Source: Bog-473 sp035551835
GTDB taxonomy: Bacteria; Actinomycetota; Acidimicrobiia; Acidimicrobiales; RAAP-2
NCBI GenBank assembly: GCA_035551835.1
Contig: DASZMN010000126.1
Span: 1 to 64,000 of the forward strand
DNA: 64,000 nucleotides
Direction: 5' to 3'
In this document: in pieces, positions 49,718 to 57,857 of the stretch
Layout of the letters: the number at the start of each line of letters is the position of its first letter
Position numbering within the stretch: the stretch's first letter is position 1
Made by a program: the position numbers and the translations under genes
Notes under the pieces: generated by a model
What the model was told of the DNA's origin: nothing
The model's input: the letters and a program-made list of their open reading frames with translations, nothing else
Database searches by the model: none

Positions 49718-51082
49718 TCAGCGCGTCAGTCGCCACCACACCCCGGGGGCCGACAGGGCGCCTGCGGTGCGCAACTCGACCTGAGCGGAACGGGACCCGA
49801 TCGCGGCGTGCAGCGTGCCGACTCGGGTCCCCGCCGGCAGCGCCCCGTGCAGCGCGGCCGATCGCGCCGCGATCGTGACGGTGAGACCCGGCCACCCGAC
49901 CACGTTGATCGGGCTCGCCACCGTGACCGGCGCCGAACTGCCCCAGGCCGTGTCGACCTCGCCCACCTTCTGGCCGGGCGTGAAGACGGTGAAGCTGTGC
50001 AGCGCGGCGAAGACGCTCTTGACCAAGACGTCACCTGCGTCGACGGCCGCCGTGTTCGGCCCCAACGCTCCGCCGGGCTGCCCCAGGACGGCGCCCACCA
50101 CCGTCACCACCTTCCCGCCGACATTCTGTTGTGCGGCGACGAGATAACAGCCCTTCGCGCTCGAGTCGGACCCGGTCTTGAGGCCGATGATCCCGTCCTG
50201 CCCGAGGTCGAAGTTGAGGTTGTAGACGGCGGCGGTCATCATCGGAATGGGAACGCTCGTCTGACCCAACGAGACGATCTGTTGGAGGACCGGGACCGAC
50301 AACGCTGCCTCACCGAGGCGCACGAGGTCCTCCGCCGTGCTGGTCGTTGCCGGATCGATGCCGCTCGGGTCCGTGATGTGTGTCGAGGAGAGGCCGAGCT
50401 TGAGCGCGGCCGCGTTCATCTTGGCGACGAAGGCCGCGCTGGTCCCCGCGTCCCAGTCGGCCAGCAGGGTTGCCATGTCGGCACCTGAGTCGATCAACAT
50501 CCCCTCGAGCGCCTGCAGCTCGGTGAGCGACTCGCCCGCGGCGACCGGCACCTCTGATTGCTGGTTCGCCTGCCCCGACTGAAAGGCCGCCACGGTGTCG
50601 CTCGTGACCGGGATCATCGGGCCGTCGTCTCCGGGCGACAGTCGATGGTCGGACAAGACCACGTACGCGGTCAACACGTCGGTCAGACCCGCGACCGGAA
50701 CGGGCTGGACTCCTCGCACCTGACCGAGCACACCGGTGCCCTCGACGCTCGCTGCGGCCTCACCGGCGCTCGGCCAGGCAAAGGATGGCGCCGCTCCGGG
50801 TAGGCGAACGCCGATGGTGTGCAGGGTGATGGAAGGCAGGGGTCGCACCCATTGCGCGATGGCGCCGGCGAAGAGTGCGAGCACGATGAGTGTGGCTCCC
50901 CAGACGAGGAGGCGCCGCCGCCGTCGCAGGGACCGGAGCCCACGGATGATCTCGAGCTCGTCGTCGCTCGGGGGCGGCAACCGTTTGCCGAGCTCAGTCA
51001 GTCGCTCCTCGTTTCCTTGCGGCAGCGCCCGGCCTCGGGCGTGTGCCGGACCCTTGCGCTGCTCCGGGCTGGCCCCCTCCAT
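49718..51082 (-). CDS. D,D-carboxypeptidase-like (peptidase S11/PBP5) pseudoenzyme
   Basis: A 454-residue membrane-anchored protein: cytoplasmic residues 1-56, one transmembrane segment (LVWGATLIVLALFAGAIA), then an outer domain aligned with PBP5/DacA-type carboxypeptidases. The active-site SxxK is replaced: where homologues read ASLTKxMTAYVVL this protein has VAGLTDVLTAYVVL, that is Gly132 and Asp135. The second motif SxN reads SGA (199-201). Only KTG (302-304, GLKTGSDSS) is intact. It cannot use the acyl-enzyme mechanism, so a peptidoglycan-binding or regulatory role is more likely. ATG 51082 is chosen; the frame extends 36 codons upstream. Confidence 0.8.
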   Translation of the reverse strand: MEGASPEQRKGPAHARGRALPQGNEERLTELGKRLPPPSDDELEIIRGLRSLRRRRRLLVWGATLIVLALFAGAIAQWVRPLPSITLHTIGVRLPGAAPSFAWPSAGEAAASVEGTGVLGQVRGVQPVPVAGLTDVLTAYVVLSDHRLSPGDDGPMIPVTSDTVAAFQSGQANQQSEVPVAAGESLTELQALEGMLIDSGADMATLLADWDAGTSAAFVAKMNAAALKLGLSSTHITDPSGIDPATTSTAEDLVRLGEAALSVPVLQQIVSLGQTSVPIPMMTAAVYNLNFDLGQDGIIGLKTGSDSSAKGCYLVAAQQNVGGKVVTVVGAVLGQPGGALGPNTAAVDAGDVLVKSVFAALHSFTVFTPGQKVGEVDTAWGSSAPVTVASPINVVGWPGLTVTIAARSAALHGALPAGTRVGTLHAAIGSRSAQVELRTAGALSAPGVWWRLTR

Positions 51083-51264
51083 GCGGCTAACGCTAAAGCT
51101 GCGGGGCACGGCGCGTGGTGCACCCCGGGATGCCCGTCCGTTCGAGCGGGCCGAAGAGATCGGGCACGAGCCTCCGGCGCCTCTGACCACTCTTGGGCGG
51201 TCAGACCTCGTAGGGTCGGTGCGGCGTCAGGGCAGCTCAGCTGTCGTGGGACAGGGGGAATGGC

Positions 51265-52461
51265 ATGGCACGAGGCTTGGTCCGGCTCGGCTCGAGCGCG
51301 ATCACGGTGGCGGCAGCGGTCGTCGTTTCGACCGGAGTGGCCGGGACGCAGTCAGTCGCCGCGGCCGCCGCACCTTCAAAAGGGACGCCCACGGCCGGGG
51401 TGATCGCCGTCGAGGGCCCGATGACCGGCGAGCAGGCGTCGACGGGCATCGACATGGCCAACGGCGCGCAGCTGGCGGTGGACCAGATCAACGCGGCGGG
51501 TGGCATCGACGGCGTGCGCCTCACGCTGCTCAAGTTGGACGACAAGGCCACCGCCGCCGGGGGAGTTGCGGCGGCGCACCAGGCCATCGCCGCCCATGCC
51601 TTCGCCGTCGTGGGCCCCTTCAACTCCTCGGTCGGCGTGGCGAACCTCTCCATCTACGCGAAGGCCGGCCTGCCGATCGTGCGGCTGACTTCGAGCGTGA
51701 AGACCGAGGGCCGCGGGGTAACGACGCAGCCGATGGACTCGCAAGTTGCGCCGGTCGAGCTCAAGGAGATCGCGGCGGTGCTGCACGCGACGCGGCCCGC
51801 CATCGTCTACGACACCTCGACCTACACGTCCGGCATTGCCAAGCAGATGAAGGCCGGCCTCGCGAAGGCCGGCCATCCCGTGGTGGCGATGGTCCCGGTG
51901 ACGAGCACGCAGACCACCTACGCCAATGCGGTCGGGAAAGCAGCGGCGGCCCACCCCGGCCTCCTCTACATCGCCGCCTACGGCACGGAAGCGGGTCAGA
52001 TCGCGAAGGCCGCGTCGACGGCCGACACCGGCAAGTGTTTCGTGGACCTGGCAGCCCAAGGCCCGGACTTCGTCGCGGCCGCGACGCAACCGGTTGCGTC
52101 GAATTGTCTTTCCAGCGGGGTGCCGAGCGCAGAGCAGTTTGCCGGGGCGAGCCAGTACGTGACCGCCTACCAGTCCATGTTCCACACGACCCCAGGAACG
52201 TGGGGGACCTTCACCTACGACTCGGTCCAGGTGCTGGCGAACGCCGTGAGAAAGGCGGGCTGGCATCAGAAGTCGGTGAGCAGCGCCATGGACCACACCC
52301 GTAGTTATCAGGGCATCACAGGCCCGATCACCATCTCGCCCTCGACCGGGAACCGGGTGCAGAGCACGGTCGTCATCCTCGACGTGAACGGCTCGGGCAA
52401 CTACGTCATCGATCCGCAGTGGGCATCAGCCACCGGATTCCCGTTGCCGAGTGGGAGCTGA
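51265..52461 (+). CDS. Orphan ABC substrate-binding protein, LivK type
   Basis: A 398-residue exported protein of the Peripla_BP_6 type. A signal peptide (residues 1-34, VRLGSSAITVAAAVVVST) lacks a lipobox. Lobe 1 starts TAGVIAVEGPMTGEQASTGI and has QLAVDQINAAGGIDGVRL; lobe 2 follows VYDTSTYTSGIAKQMK. No permease or ATPase gene is adjacent, so it may serve the distant fused importer or act as a sensor. AGGGGGAA precedes the ATG. It is divergent from the carboxypeptidase-like gene across 182 bp. Confidence 0.83.
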   Translation: MARGLVRLGSSAITVAAAVVVSTGVAGTQSVAAAAAPSKGTPTAGVIAVEGPMTGEQASTGIDMANGAQLAVDQINAAGGIDGVRLTLLKLDDKATAAGGVAAAHQAIAAHAFAVVGPFNSSVGVANLSIYAKAGLPIVRLTSSVKTEGRGVTTQPMDSQVAPVELKEIAAVLHATRPAIVYDTSTYTSGIAKQMKAGLAKAGHPVVAMVPVTSTQTTYANAVGKAAAAHPGLLYIAAYGTEAGQIAKAASTADTGKCFVDLAAQGPDFVAAATQPVASNCLSSGVPSAEQFAGASQYVTAYQSMFHTTPGTWGTFTYDSVQVLANAVRKAGWHQKSVSSAMDHTRSYQGITGPITISPSTGNRVQSTVVILDVNGSGNYVIDPQWASATGFPLPSGS

Positions 52462-52473
52462 CTTCTCGCTCCG

Positions 52474-53562
52474 TTACGGCGTTTCGGTTGACAACCTCTC
52501 GTCGATCTCGGCGACCGCCCCCTGCCACTCCTTGCGCACCTCGGTGACCCGGAACCCCAGGGCTTCGTTGATGGCCAGCATGGCGCCGTTGGAAACGGCG
52601 TTTCCGGTGCGGACCCGGGTCACCTCCGGCCTCTCCCGGCGCAGCCGGAGGAGCATGGTCGCCTTGGCCCATTTCGCGAGCCCCAGGCCGCGGTGGTCCG
52701 GGTCGGTGGCGGTGTTCTGCTGGAAGGCCAGACCGGGCTGCCACGGTTCGAAGGTCACCTCCGTGCCGCCCACACACCTGACCTCCGGATCCCGTACGAA
52801 GAGCGTCCACCGCTGTCGCCACGACTCGACCAGGTGCCGGTCGAGCTGCGCGACCTGTGCCCGGTCGAGGACGACGTCGCCGACCTCGAGGTCGTCGCGG
52901 GGCTGCGTGTTCATGATGCGATGGAAGCGGCACGCGTCGTCGATCATGTGCTCGGGGAACGGTCCGTCCCAGGCCTGCAGCGCGTAGCCCGGGGCCCGGC
53001 GGGGACCCGCGTCGACCCACGACTGCACGCGGCTCCAGTCGACCTCTTCGAGGAGCAGTTCGCTGTTGCGGTTCACGCGGGCGACGCGCCCACCCATGCG
53101 GCGCGAGAACGCGTCGGCGTCGGAGAAGGCGTCGTAGGTGGACCAGACCAAGGTGGCGCGCCCGTCGGCGCGGGCCTCGCCGGCGACCGCCCTGGCCAGG
53201 CGGGAGCCGACCCCGCGGCGGCGCCACGGCCGGCGTACGTGGACGTAGCTCTCCATGACTCCGGGGTCGGCGGCGGCGTTCGACCAACAGGCGGCGCAGC
53301 CGACCGGGTTGCCGTCGCCGTCCTCGGCGACCCACGTGTGGTCGTCGAACTGCGGCGGCAGGCTGCGGGCGAAGGCCACGTAGGCCCGAAGGGGCTGCGC
53401 GTCCGCACCGGGGTGACGTTCGGATTCGATCTCTGACTCGACCAGATGCATGGCCGCGAGCTCCGCGTCGGTGCCCGCACGGAACCCCACCCGTCGAACG
53501 GTGACGTCCTTGCGCTCCCCCAGGCCCACCCGCTCATTCTCTGCCGTTCCAGACGTGGCCAC
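52474..53562 (-). CDS. Tandem-domain GNAT acetyltransferase
   Basis: A 362-residue protein with two GNAT folds. Domain 1 (about 20-165) carries the acetyl-CoA signature VRRPWRRRGVGSRLARAV. Domain 2 (about 215-360) carries TDPDHRGLGLAKWAKATMLL and the downstream VRTGNAVSNGAMLAINEALG. Two-domain GNATs of this sort acetylate small molecules or antibiotics such as mycothiol precursors or aminoglycosides; the substrate here is unknown. It begins with GTG at 53562, 41 bp after the TetR gene on the same strand. Confidence 0.8.
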   Translation of the reverse strand: MATSGTAENERVGLGERKDVTVRRVGFRAGTDAELAAMHLVESEIESERHPGADAQPLRAYVAFARSLPPQFDDHTWVAEDGDGNPVGCAACWSNAAADPGVMESYVHVRRPWRRRGVGSRLARAVAGEARADGRATLVWSTYDAFSDADAFSRRMGGRVARVNRNSELLLEEVDWSRVQSWVDAGPRRAPGYALQAWDGPFPEHMIDDACRFHRIMNTQPRDDLEVGDVVLDRAQVAQLDRHLVESWRQRWTLFVRDPEVRCVGGTEVTFEPWQPGLAFQQNTATDPDHRGLGLAKWAKATMLLRLRRERPEVTRVRTGNAVSNGAMLAINEALGFRVTEVRKEWQGAVAEIDERLSTETP

Positions 53563-53602
53563 GACACGGGGTGCGCCAGGCGCGATGCGGCCCAGGAGCT
53601 CG

Positions 53603-54244
53603 TCAGGCGAGGACGGTCCGCGCCGCGTCGGCGCGCAGCCCGTCGAGAATCATGCGCAAGAGTCGCCCGGCCTGTTCGGGTTCGATGCTCGCGTTCGTGC
53701 ACACCGGGCTCACCAGTTGCATCACGTCTGATCCGCTGATGTCGTCGCGCACGGCGCCGGATTGCTTCGCCCGATCGATCACGAGGTCGAATGACGACTC
53801 GAGCAACGCCCGCGCCCGTGAGCGGAGGTCTGGCTTCTTCTCGAAGGCCAGGTGGAGCTCGTCCAGAAGGGTCTTCTTCGTCCTCGCGTAACGCAGGAAC
53901 GCGTCGAAGAAAGCCTCCACCGCCGGCCAGGGCTCGAGCTCGGCGCCAACCCGTTGCGCCGTGTCCCACAGCTCCTGCACGTCCGTCTGGTAGACCGCTT
54001 CGACCAGGTCCAGGCGGTTCGGGAAGTGGCGGTACAGCGTGCCCACCCCGACGCCGGCCTCCTTGGCGATCGCCTCCATCGACGCCGCGCCCCCCTGCGC
54101 GGAGAAGACGTTCCGGGCGGCCGTCACGAGCAATTCGCGGTTGCGACGTGCGTCGGCGCGCATGGGCCGCTCGCCGGCCCCTTCGATCTCGTGAGCCGCC
54201 TGTGCCTCGGTGCGGTCTCCGGTGCTCTCTGTTTGCGTCGACAT
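53603..54244 (-). CDS. TetR-family regulator of the adjacent MFS gene
   Basis: A 213-residue repressor. The helix-turn-helix is SMEAIAKEAGVGVGTLYRHF in the standard N-terminal position (about residues 55-75), with ligand-binding helices after it. Start is ATG 54244 (or the GTG one codon earlier), behind GGAG. It is divergent from a DHA2 exporter gene, and two inverted repeats between them match TetR operators, so it is very likely an autoregulated, ligand-released repressor of that exporter. Confidence 0.87.
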   Translation of the reverse strand: MSTQTESTGDRTEAQAAHEIEGAGERPMRADARRNRELLVTAARNVFSAQGGAASMEAIAKEAGVGVGTLYRHFPNRLDLVEAVYQTDVQELWDTAQRVGAELEPWPAVEAFFDAFLRYARTKKTLLDELHLAFEKKPDLRSRARALLESSFDLVIDRAKQSGAVRDDISGSDVMQLVSPVCTNASIEPEQAGRLLRMILDGLRADAARTVLA

Positions 54245-54265
54245 CACATTTCTCCGACGAAAGGG

Positions 54266-54294
54266 TTGCTAAACGGAGGCACCCTCCGTATACT
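54266..54294 (+). promoter_or_regulatory. MFS promoter with TetR operator 1 in the spacer
   Basis: TTGCTA (54266-54271), 17 bp, then TATACT (54289-54294). The spacer holds the inverted repeat ACGGAGG-CAC-CCTCCGT (54273-54289), so a bound repressor would sit between the -35 and -10 boxes. Confidence 0.68.
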
Positions 54295-54297
54295 AAC

Positions 54298-54312
54298 CGG
54301 AAGAAGCTTCCG
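54298..54312. promoter_or_regulatory. TetR operator 2
   Basis: CGGAAG-AAG-CTTCCG, perfect six-base arms around three bases, fits the same CGGA(A/G)G-N3-C(C/T)TCCG pattern as operator 1. It overlaps the expected transcription start of the MFS gene; centres of the two sites are 24 bp apart. Confidence 0.6.
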
Positions 54313-54345
54313 CTTCCCAGAATACCAGCGGAAAGGTCGTAGTCA

Positions 54346-55932
54346 ATGCCCCAATCCTCCCTTAGCCCCGCGCGTCCCGCGACCGGGAGCGACGCAGCCA
54401 CCGGGTACGTTTCCCCAGTTCATGGCCTCGCGCGCCGGCTCGCCCACCCGTCGGTGCTCCTGGCGGTGATCCTCACCGCACAGATGATGGTGGTGCTCGA
54501 CGCCACCATCGTGAACGTCGCCCTCCCGCACATTCAGGAGAACCTCGGCTTCTCGACCAGCGCCCTGTCGTGGGTGCTGAACGCCTACATCCTCACCTTC
54601 GGCGGGTTCCTCCTCCTCGGTGCCCGCGCCGGCGACCTGTTCGGCCGTCGGCGGGTCTTCCTCGTCGGCATCGCGATCTTCACGATCAGCTCGCTGGTCG
54701 GCGGCCTCGCCGTGAGCGGCTGGGCCCTGTTGGGCGCCCGAGCGATCCAAGGCCTGGGTGCTGCCCTCGCGGCGCCGTGCGCGCTGTCACTCCTCACCAC
54801 CGCGTTCCCCGAGGGACGTGAGCGGGTCCGGGCCATCGGCCTCTACACGACCGTCTCGGCGGCCGGTGGGGCCACGGGTCTCGTGATGGGTGGCCTGCTG
54901 ACCCAGCTCGTCTCGTGGCGTTGGGTGATGTTCGTCAACGTGCCGATCGGGCTGGCCGTCTGGTTGACCGGGCGGGTCGTGCTCGTCGAGACGGAGCGTC
55001 AGCAGGGTCACTTCGACGTGGTGGGCGCCATCACGTGCACCGTCGGTGTCAGCGGTCTGGTGCTCGGTCTGGTGGAGGCCGGATCGGACGGCTGGACGAG
55101 CCCGGTGACCCTGGTCGCGCTGCTCGGCGGGATCGCCGTATTCGGGTACTTCTTGCACCACGAGAGCCGTGCGGCCGAGCCGATAATGCCGCTGCGCCTC
55201 CTGCTGCACGCCACGCGCAACTCGGCCAACGCGTCCCGCGCCCTCCTGTACGCAGGCTTCTACGGGCTCTTCTACTTCATGGCCCAGTTCCTCCAAGACG
55301 TGCAGGGCTACAGCCCGCTCCGCGCCGGGCTGGCCTTCGTGCCCATGCCGGCCTCGGTGTTCCTCGCCTCCCAGCTGACGAGCCGGGTCCTCCTGCGACG
55401 CCTGCCGGAGAAGGCGGTGATGATCCTCGGATCCACCATCGCCATCATCGGCCTCGCGCTGGCCACCCAGGTCGGCGCACACACGGGGTACTCGTACATC
55501 GCGGTCTGCCTGGTGGTCATCGGCGCCGGGAGCGGCATGTCGCTGGTGGCGATGACCTCGGCGTCCCTGGCGGACGTGGAGCCCGAGATCGCCGGTGCCG
55601 CCTCGGGACTGGTGAACGTCTCGCAGCAGTTGGGTGCCGCCATTGGCCTGGCCGTCCTGGTCACGGTGTTCAACTCCGTCGCCGGGCACGCACAGCTCAT
55701 ACCCGGGGCGACACCACTGGCGTCGGTGCACGCCCTGCGCGACGTCTTCGCCGTGGCCGGGCTGTTCGCGGTGGGCGCACTTGCGACGGTGGTCTTCGGG
55801 GTCAGCCGGTCCGCCGGAACGGAGCTGAGGGAGGAGCTCGACGTCGACGAGCTCGGCGTCGGGGTCGCCGCACTTTCGGCCGGAGGGGTGGACGGCGGGG
55901 GCCGTCTCGCCGAGCCCGCCTTGAGCGCCTGA
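54346..55932 (+). CDS. MFS transporter, DHA2/EmrB-QacA type
   Basis: A 528-residue exporter with 14 membrane segments. Helix 1 has MMVVLDATIVNVALPHIQEN and motif A is LGARAGDLFGRRRVF. The cytoplasmic tail of about 45 residues is acidic (ELREELDVDELGVGVAALSA). It should pump out drugs or metabolites and is controlled by the divergent TetR protein through the two operators in the 101-bp gap. AGCGGAAAGG lies before the ATG. It is not closely similar to the MFS protein at 45986. Confidence 0.88.
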   Translation: MPQSSLSPARPATGSDAATGYVSPVHGLARRLAHPSVLLAVILTAQMMVVLDATIVNVALPHIQENLGFSTSALSWVLNAYILTFGGFLLLGARAGDLFGRRRVFLVGIAIFTISSLVGGLAVSGWALLGARAIQGLGAALAAPCALSLLTTAFPEGRERVRAIGLYTTVSAAGGATGLVMGGLLTQLVSWRWVMFVNVPIGLAVWLTGRVVLVETERQQGHFDVVGAITCTVGVSGLVLGLVEAGSDGWTSPVTLVALLGGIAVFGYFLHHESRAAEPIMPLRLLLHATRNSANASRALLYAGFYGLFYFMAQFLQDVQGYSPLRAGLAFVPMPASVFLASQLTSRVLLRRLPEKAVMILGSTIAIIGLALATQVGAHTGYSYIAVCLVVIGAGSGMSLVAMTSASLADVEPEIAGAASGLVNVSQQLGAAIGLAVLVTVFNSVAGHAQLIPGATPLASVHALRDVFAVAGLFAVGALATVVFGVSRSAGTELREELDVDELGVGVAALSAGGVDGGGRLAEPALSA

Positions 55933-55958
55933 TACCGCCCCCGCTCGCCCTGGGGTTG

Positions 55959-55964
55959 TACCGT
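55959..55964 (+). promoter_or_regulatory. Leaderless -10 box TACCGT for the hydrolase gene
   Basis: TACCGT is followed by seven bases and the ATG at 55972, in the 39-bp gap after the MFS gene. Confidence 0.45.
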
Positions 55965-55971
55965 CGGTCGC

Positions 55972-56838
55972 ATGGCCGACACCCGGGTCATGGAATTGCC
56001 GGACGGCCGTGAGCTGGCCTGGCTGGAGACCGGGAAGCCGAGAGGCTTCCCGGTCTTCATGTTCCATGGGACGCCGGGCTCGCGCCTGCAGGTGTCGTTC
56101 GACCCCAAGGCCATAGCTGCGTCGGGCGTGCGGTTCATTGCGCCGGACCGGCCCGGTTACGGCCACAGCTCGTTTCACCCGGATCGCACCCTTCTCAGTT
56201 GGGCCTCGGACGTCGCCGCGTTGGCGGACCACCTCAGGGTCGAACGGTTCGCCGTCGCCGGCCTGTCGGGCGGCGGCCCGCATGCCGCGGCCTGTGCCGC
56301 CGCCCTGCCCGACCGGGTGGCGATGTTGGGTCTCGTGAGCGCGGTCGGACCCATTGGAGAGCCCGAGCTGGCGGGAGGGATGGTCGGCCTCAACCGCGCG
56401 TTGACCACGCTGGCCGTCCGCGCCCCGTTCGCGTTGCTGCCGCTCTTCGCCGTGCAGGACTTCGCGGTCCGGCGCTGGCCCGAGAAGACCTTGGCGGCGG
56501 CGCGGAAGCGGCTTCCCGCGCCCGATGCGGCCGTCCTGGCCCAGGCCGACGTCGTCGAGGCCATGGCGACCGAGTCCAAACGGGCGCCGGCCACCGCGGC
56601 GCGCGCCGGGGCCCAGGATTTCGCCCTGTTTGCCCGTCCTTGGGGGTTTCGCCCCCAGGACATTTCGGTTGCCGCCCACATCTGGCACGGCGACGCGGAC
56701 GAGAACGTCTTGCCTTCCCACGCACGCTTCTTTGCGCAGCGGATCCCACAAGCCGAGCTGCACGAATGCCCGGGCGAAGGTCACATGCTGTACCACCACC
56801 ACGTCGAAGAGATCCTGCGGACGCTCGCGACGGCCTGA
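55972..56838 (+). CDS. Alpha/beta hydrolase
   Basis: A 288-residue hydrolase. Oxyanion motif FMFHGTPGSRL, nucleophile AGLSGGGPHAAAC (Gly-x-Ser-x-Gly), acid in WHGDADENVLP and His in CPGEGHMLYHHH complete the triad. It belongs to the proline-iminopeptidase/epoxide-hydrolase-like group of small hydrolases; substrate unknown. It follows the exporter on the same strand but has its own -10 box. Confidence 0.83.
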   Translation: MADTRVMELPDGRELAWLETGKPRGFPVFMFHGTPGSRLQVSFDPKAIAASGVRFIAPDRPGYGHSSFHPDRTLLSWASDVAALADHLRVERFAVAGLSGGGPHAAACAAALPDRVAMLGLVSAVGPIGEPELAGGMVGLNRALTTLAVRAPFALLPLFAVQDFAVRRWPEKTLAAARKRLPAPDAAVLAQADVVEAMATESKRAPATAARAGAQDFALFARPWGFRPQDISVAAHIWHGDADENVLPSHARFFAQRIPQAELHECPGEGHMLYHHHVEEILRTLATA

Positions 56839-56950
56839 TCGTGCGGCCCTCCGGTGCCGCCGAAACCTCCGGATCGGCCCGGCCGTCGCTGACCAGGGAT
56901 TGACCGGACGCCCGGCCGGGAGGCGCCCGCAACGAGCCGCCGCCGCCGGA

Positions 56951-56956
56951 TACTCT
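56951..56956 (+). promoter_or_regulatory. Leaderless -10 box TACTCT for the MEDS-STAS gene
   Basis: TACTCT is followed by seven bases and the GTG at 56964, at the end of a 125-bp gap that holds no gene. Confidence 0.45.
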
Positions 56957-56963
56957 GCAACCC

Positions 56964-57809
56964 GTGGGGGTTCGGTCGATGCTCCGGCCCGGCGAGCTGG
57001 GTCGGAGCAGTCACGTCTGCTGGTCGTACCGCTCCGACGAGGAGCATTGCGACTTCCTGGTCGAGTTCTTCAACGCCGGGCTGGCCGCCAACGAGCGGCT
57101 GCTGTACTTCGCTCCCCCCGATCAGCTCGAGGCGACCGTGCCCGAGCTTGCGGCCGCCGGCATCGATGTCGACGCCCTGGTCGAGTGCGGCGCCCTGTCG
57201 ATCGACGACGTGGACCGTGCGTATCTGTTCGAGGGCGCCTTGCAGCCCGACGTCCGGCTGGCGGGCCATGCGCTGTTGGTCGGGCAGGCCCTGCGCGACG
57301 GGTTCGCCGGGCTGCGGGTGTGCTCGGAGGTCGTCCCGCTGCTGGGGACCGACGGGGTGTGCGACGAGTGGTGCAGCTACGAGATCCGGGCCGACCTTCT
57401 CATCTCGAGGCTGCCGAGCATCGTGGTGTGCGCGTGCGACCTGCGACAGGCGCGCCCCGAGGTCGCCAGCGACCTTCACGCCGTGCACTCGCTGCACATC
57501 GGCACACAAGCCAATGGTTCGCCGTTTCGGCTGCACGCCGGGCGTGGTGGCCTGTCCCTCTCGGGCGAGGTGGACGCCTCGAGCGCGGAGCGCGTGCGAC
57601 GCTGGCTCAGCGACGCGCTGCGCGACATGCCCGACCCGGTCATCGACGTCGAGGGCCTGGAGTTCATCGACGCGGCCGGCATGTGGGCGTTGCTCGACAG
57701 CGCCCACGCCCACCCCGAGGGCCTCCGGCTTCGGGGCACCTCGGCCCGCTTCCGCCAGGTGTGGTCGGTCTGTGGCTACGACACCATCGCGTCGGTCCAG
57801 CTGAATTAG
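56964..57809 (+). CDS. MEDS domain-STAS domain regulatory protein
   Basis: A 281-residue protein. Residues 12-175 match the MEDS (DcmR-like sensory) domain: SHVCWSYRSDEEHCDFLVEF, ANERLLYFAP. Residues 190-280 form a STAS domain (GLSLSGEVDASSAERVRRWL, VIDVEGLEFIDAAGMWALLD). In anti-anti-sigma STAS proteins the motif is D-S-x-G with a phosphorylated Ser; here it is Asp236-Ala-Ala-Gly239, so this switch cannot be phosphorylated. It may act in a partner-switching pathway in a permanently active form. No kinase or phosphatase of that pathway is adjacent. Confidence 0.82.
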   Translation: MGVRSMLRPGELGRSSHVCWSYRSDEEHCDFLVEFFNAGLAANERLLYFAPPDQLEATVPELAAAGIDVDALVECGALSIDDVDRAYLFEGALQPDVRLAGHALLVGQALRDGFAGLRVCSEVVPLLGTDGVCDEWCSYEIRADLLISRLPSIVVCACDLRQARPEVASDLHAVHSLHIGTQANGSPFRLHAGRGGLSLSGEVDASSAERVRRWLSDALRDMPDPVIDVEGLEFIDAAGMWALLDSAHAHPEGLRLRGTSARFRQVWSVCGYDTIASVQLN

Positions 57810-57843
57810 CTCTCTCGAGCAAACCGGTCCGGGCTGGGTCCAA

Positions 57844-57849
57844 TAGTCT
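57844..57849 (+). promoter_or_regulatory. Leaderless -10 box TAGTCT for the APH-family gene
   Basis: TAGTCT is followed by eight bases and the GTG at 57858. Confidence 0.45.
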
Positions 57850-57857
57850 CGGCCGCC

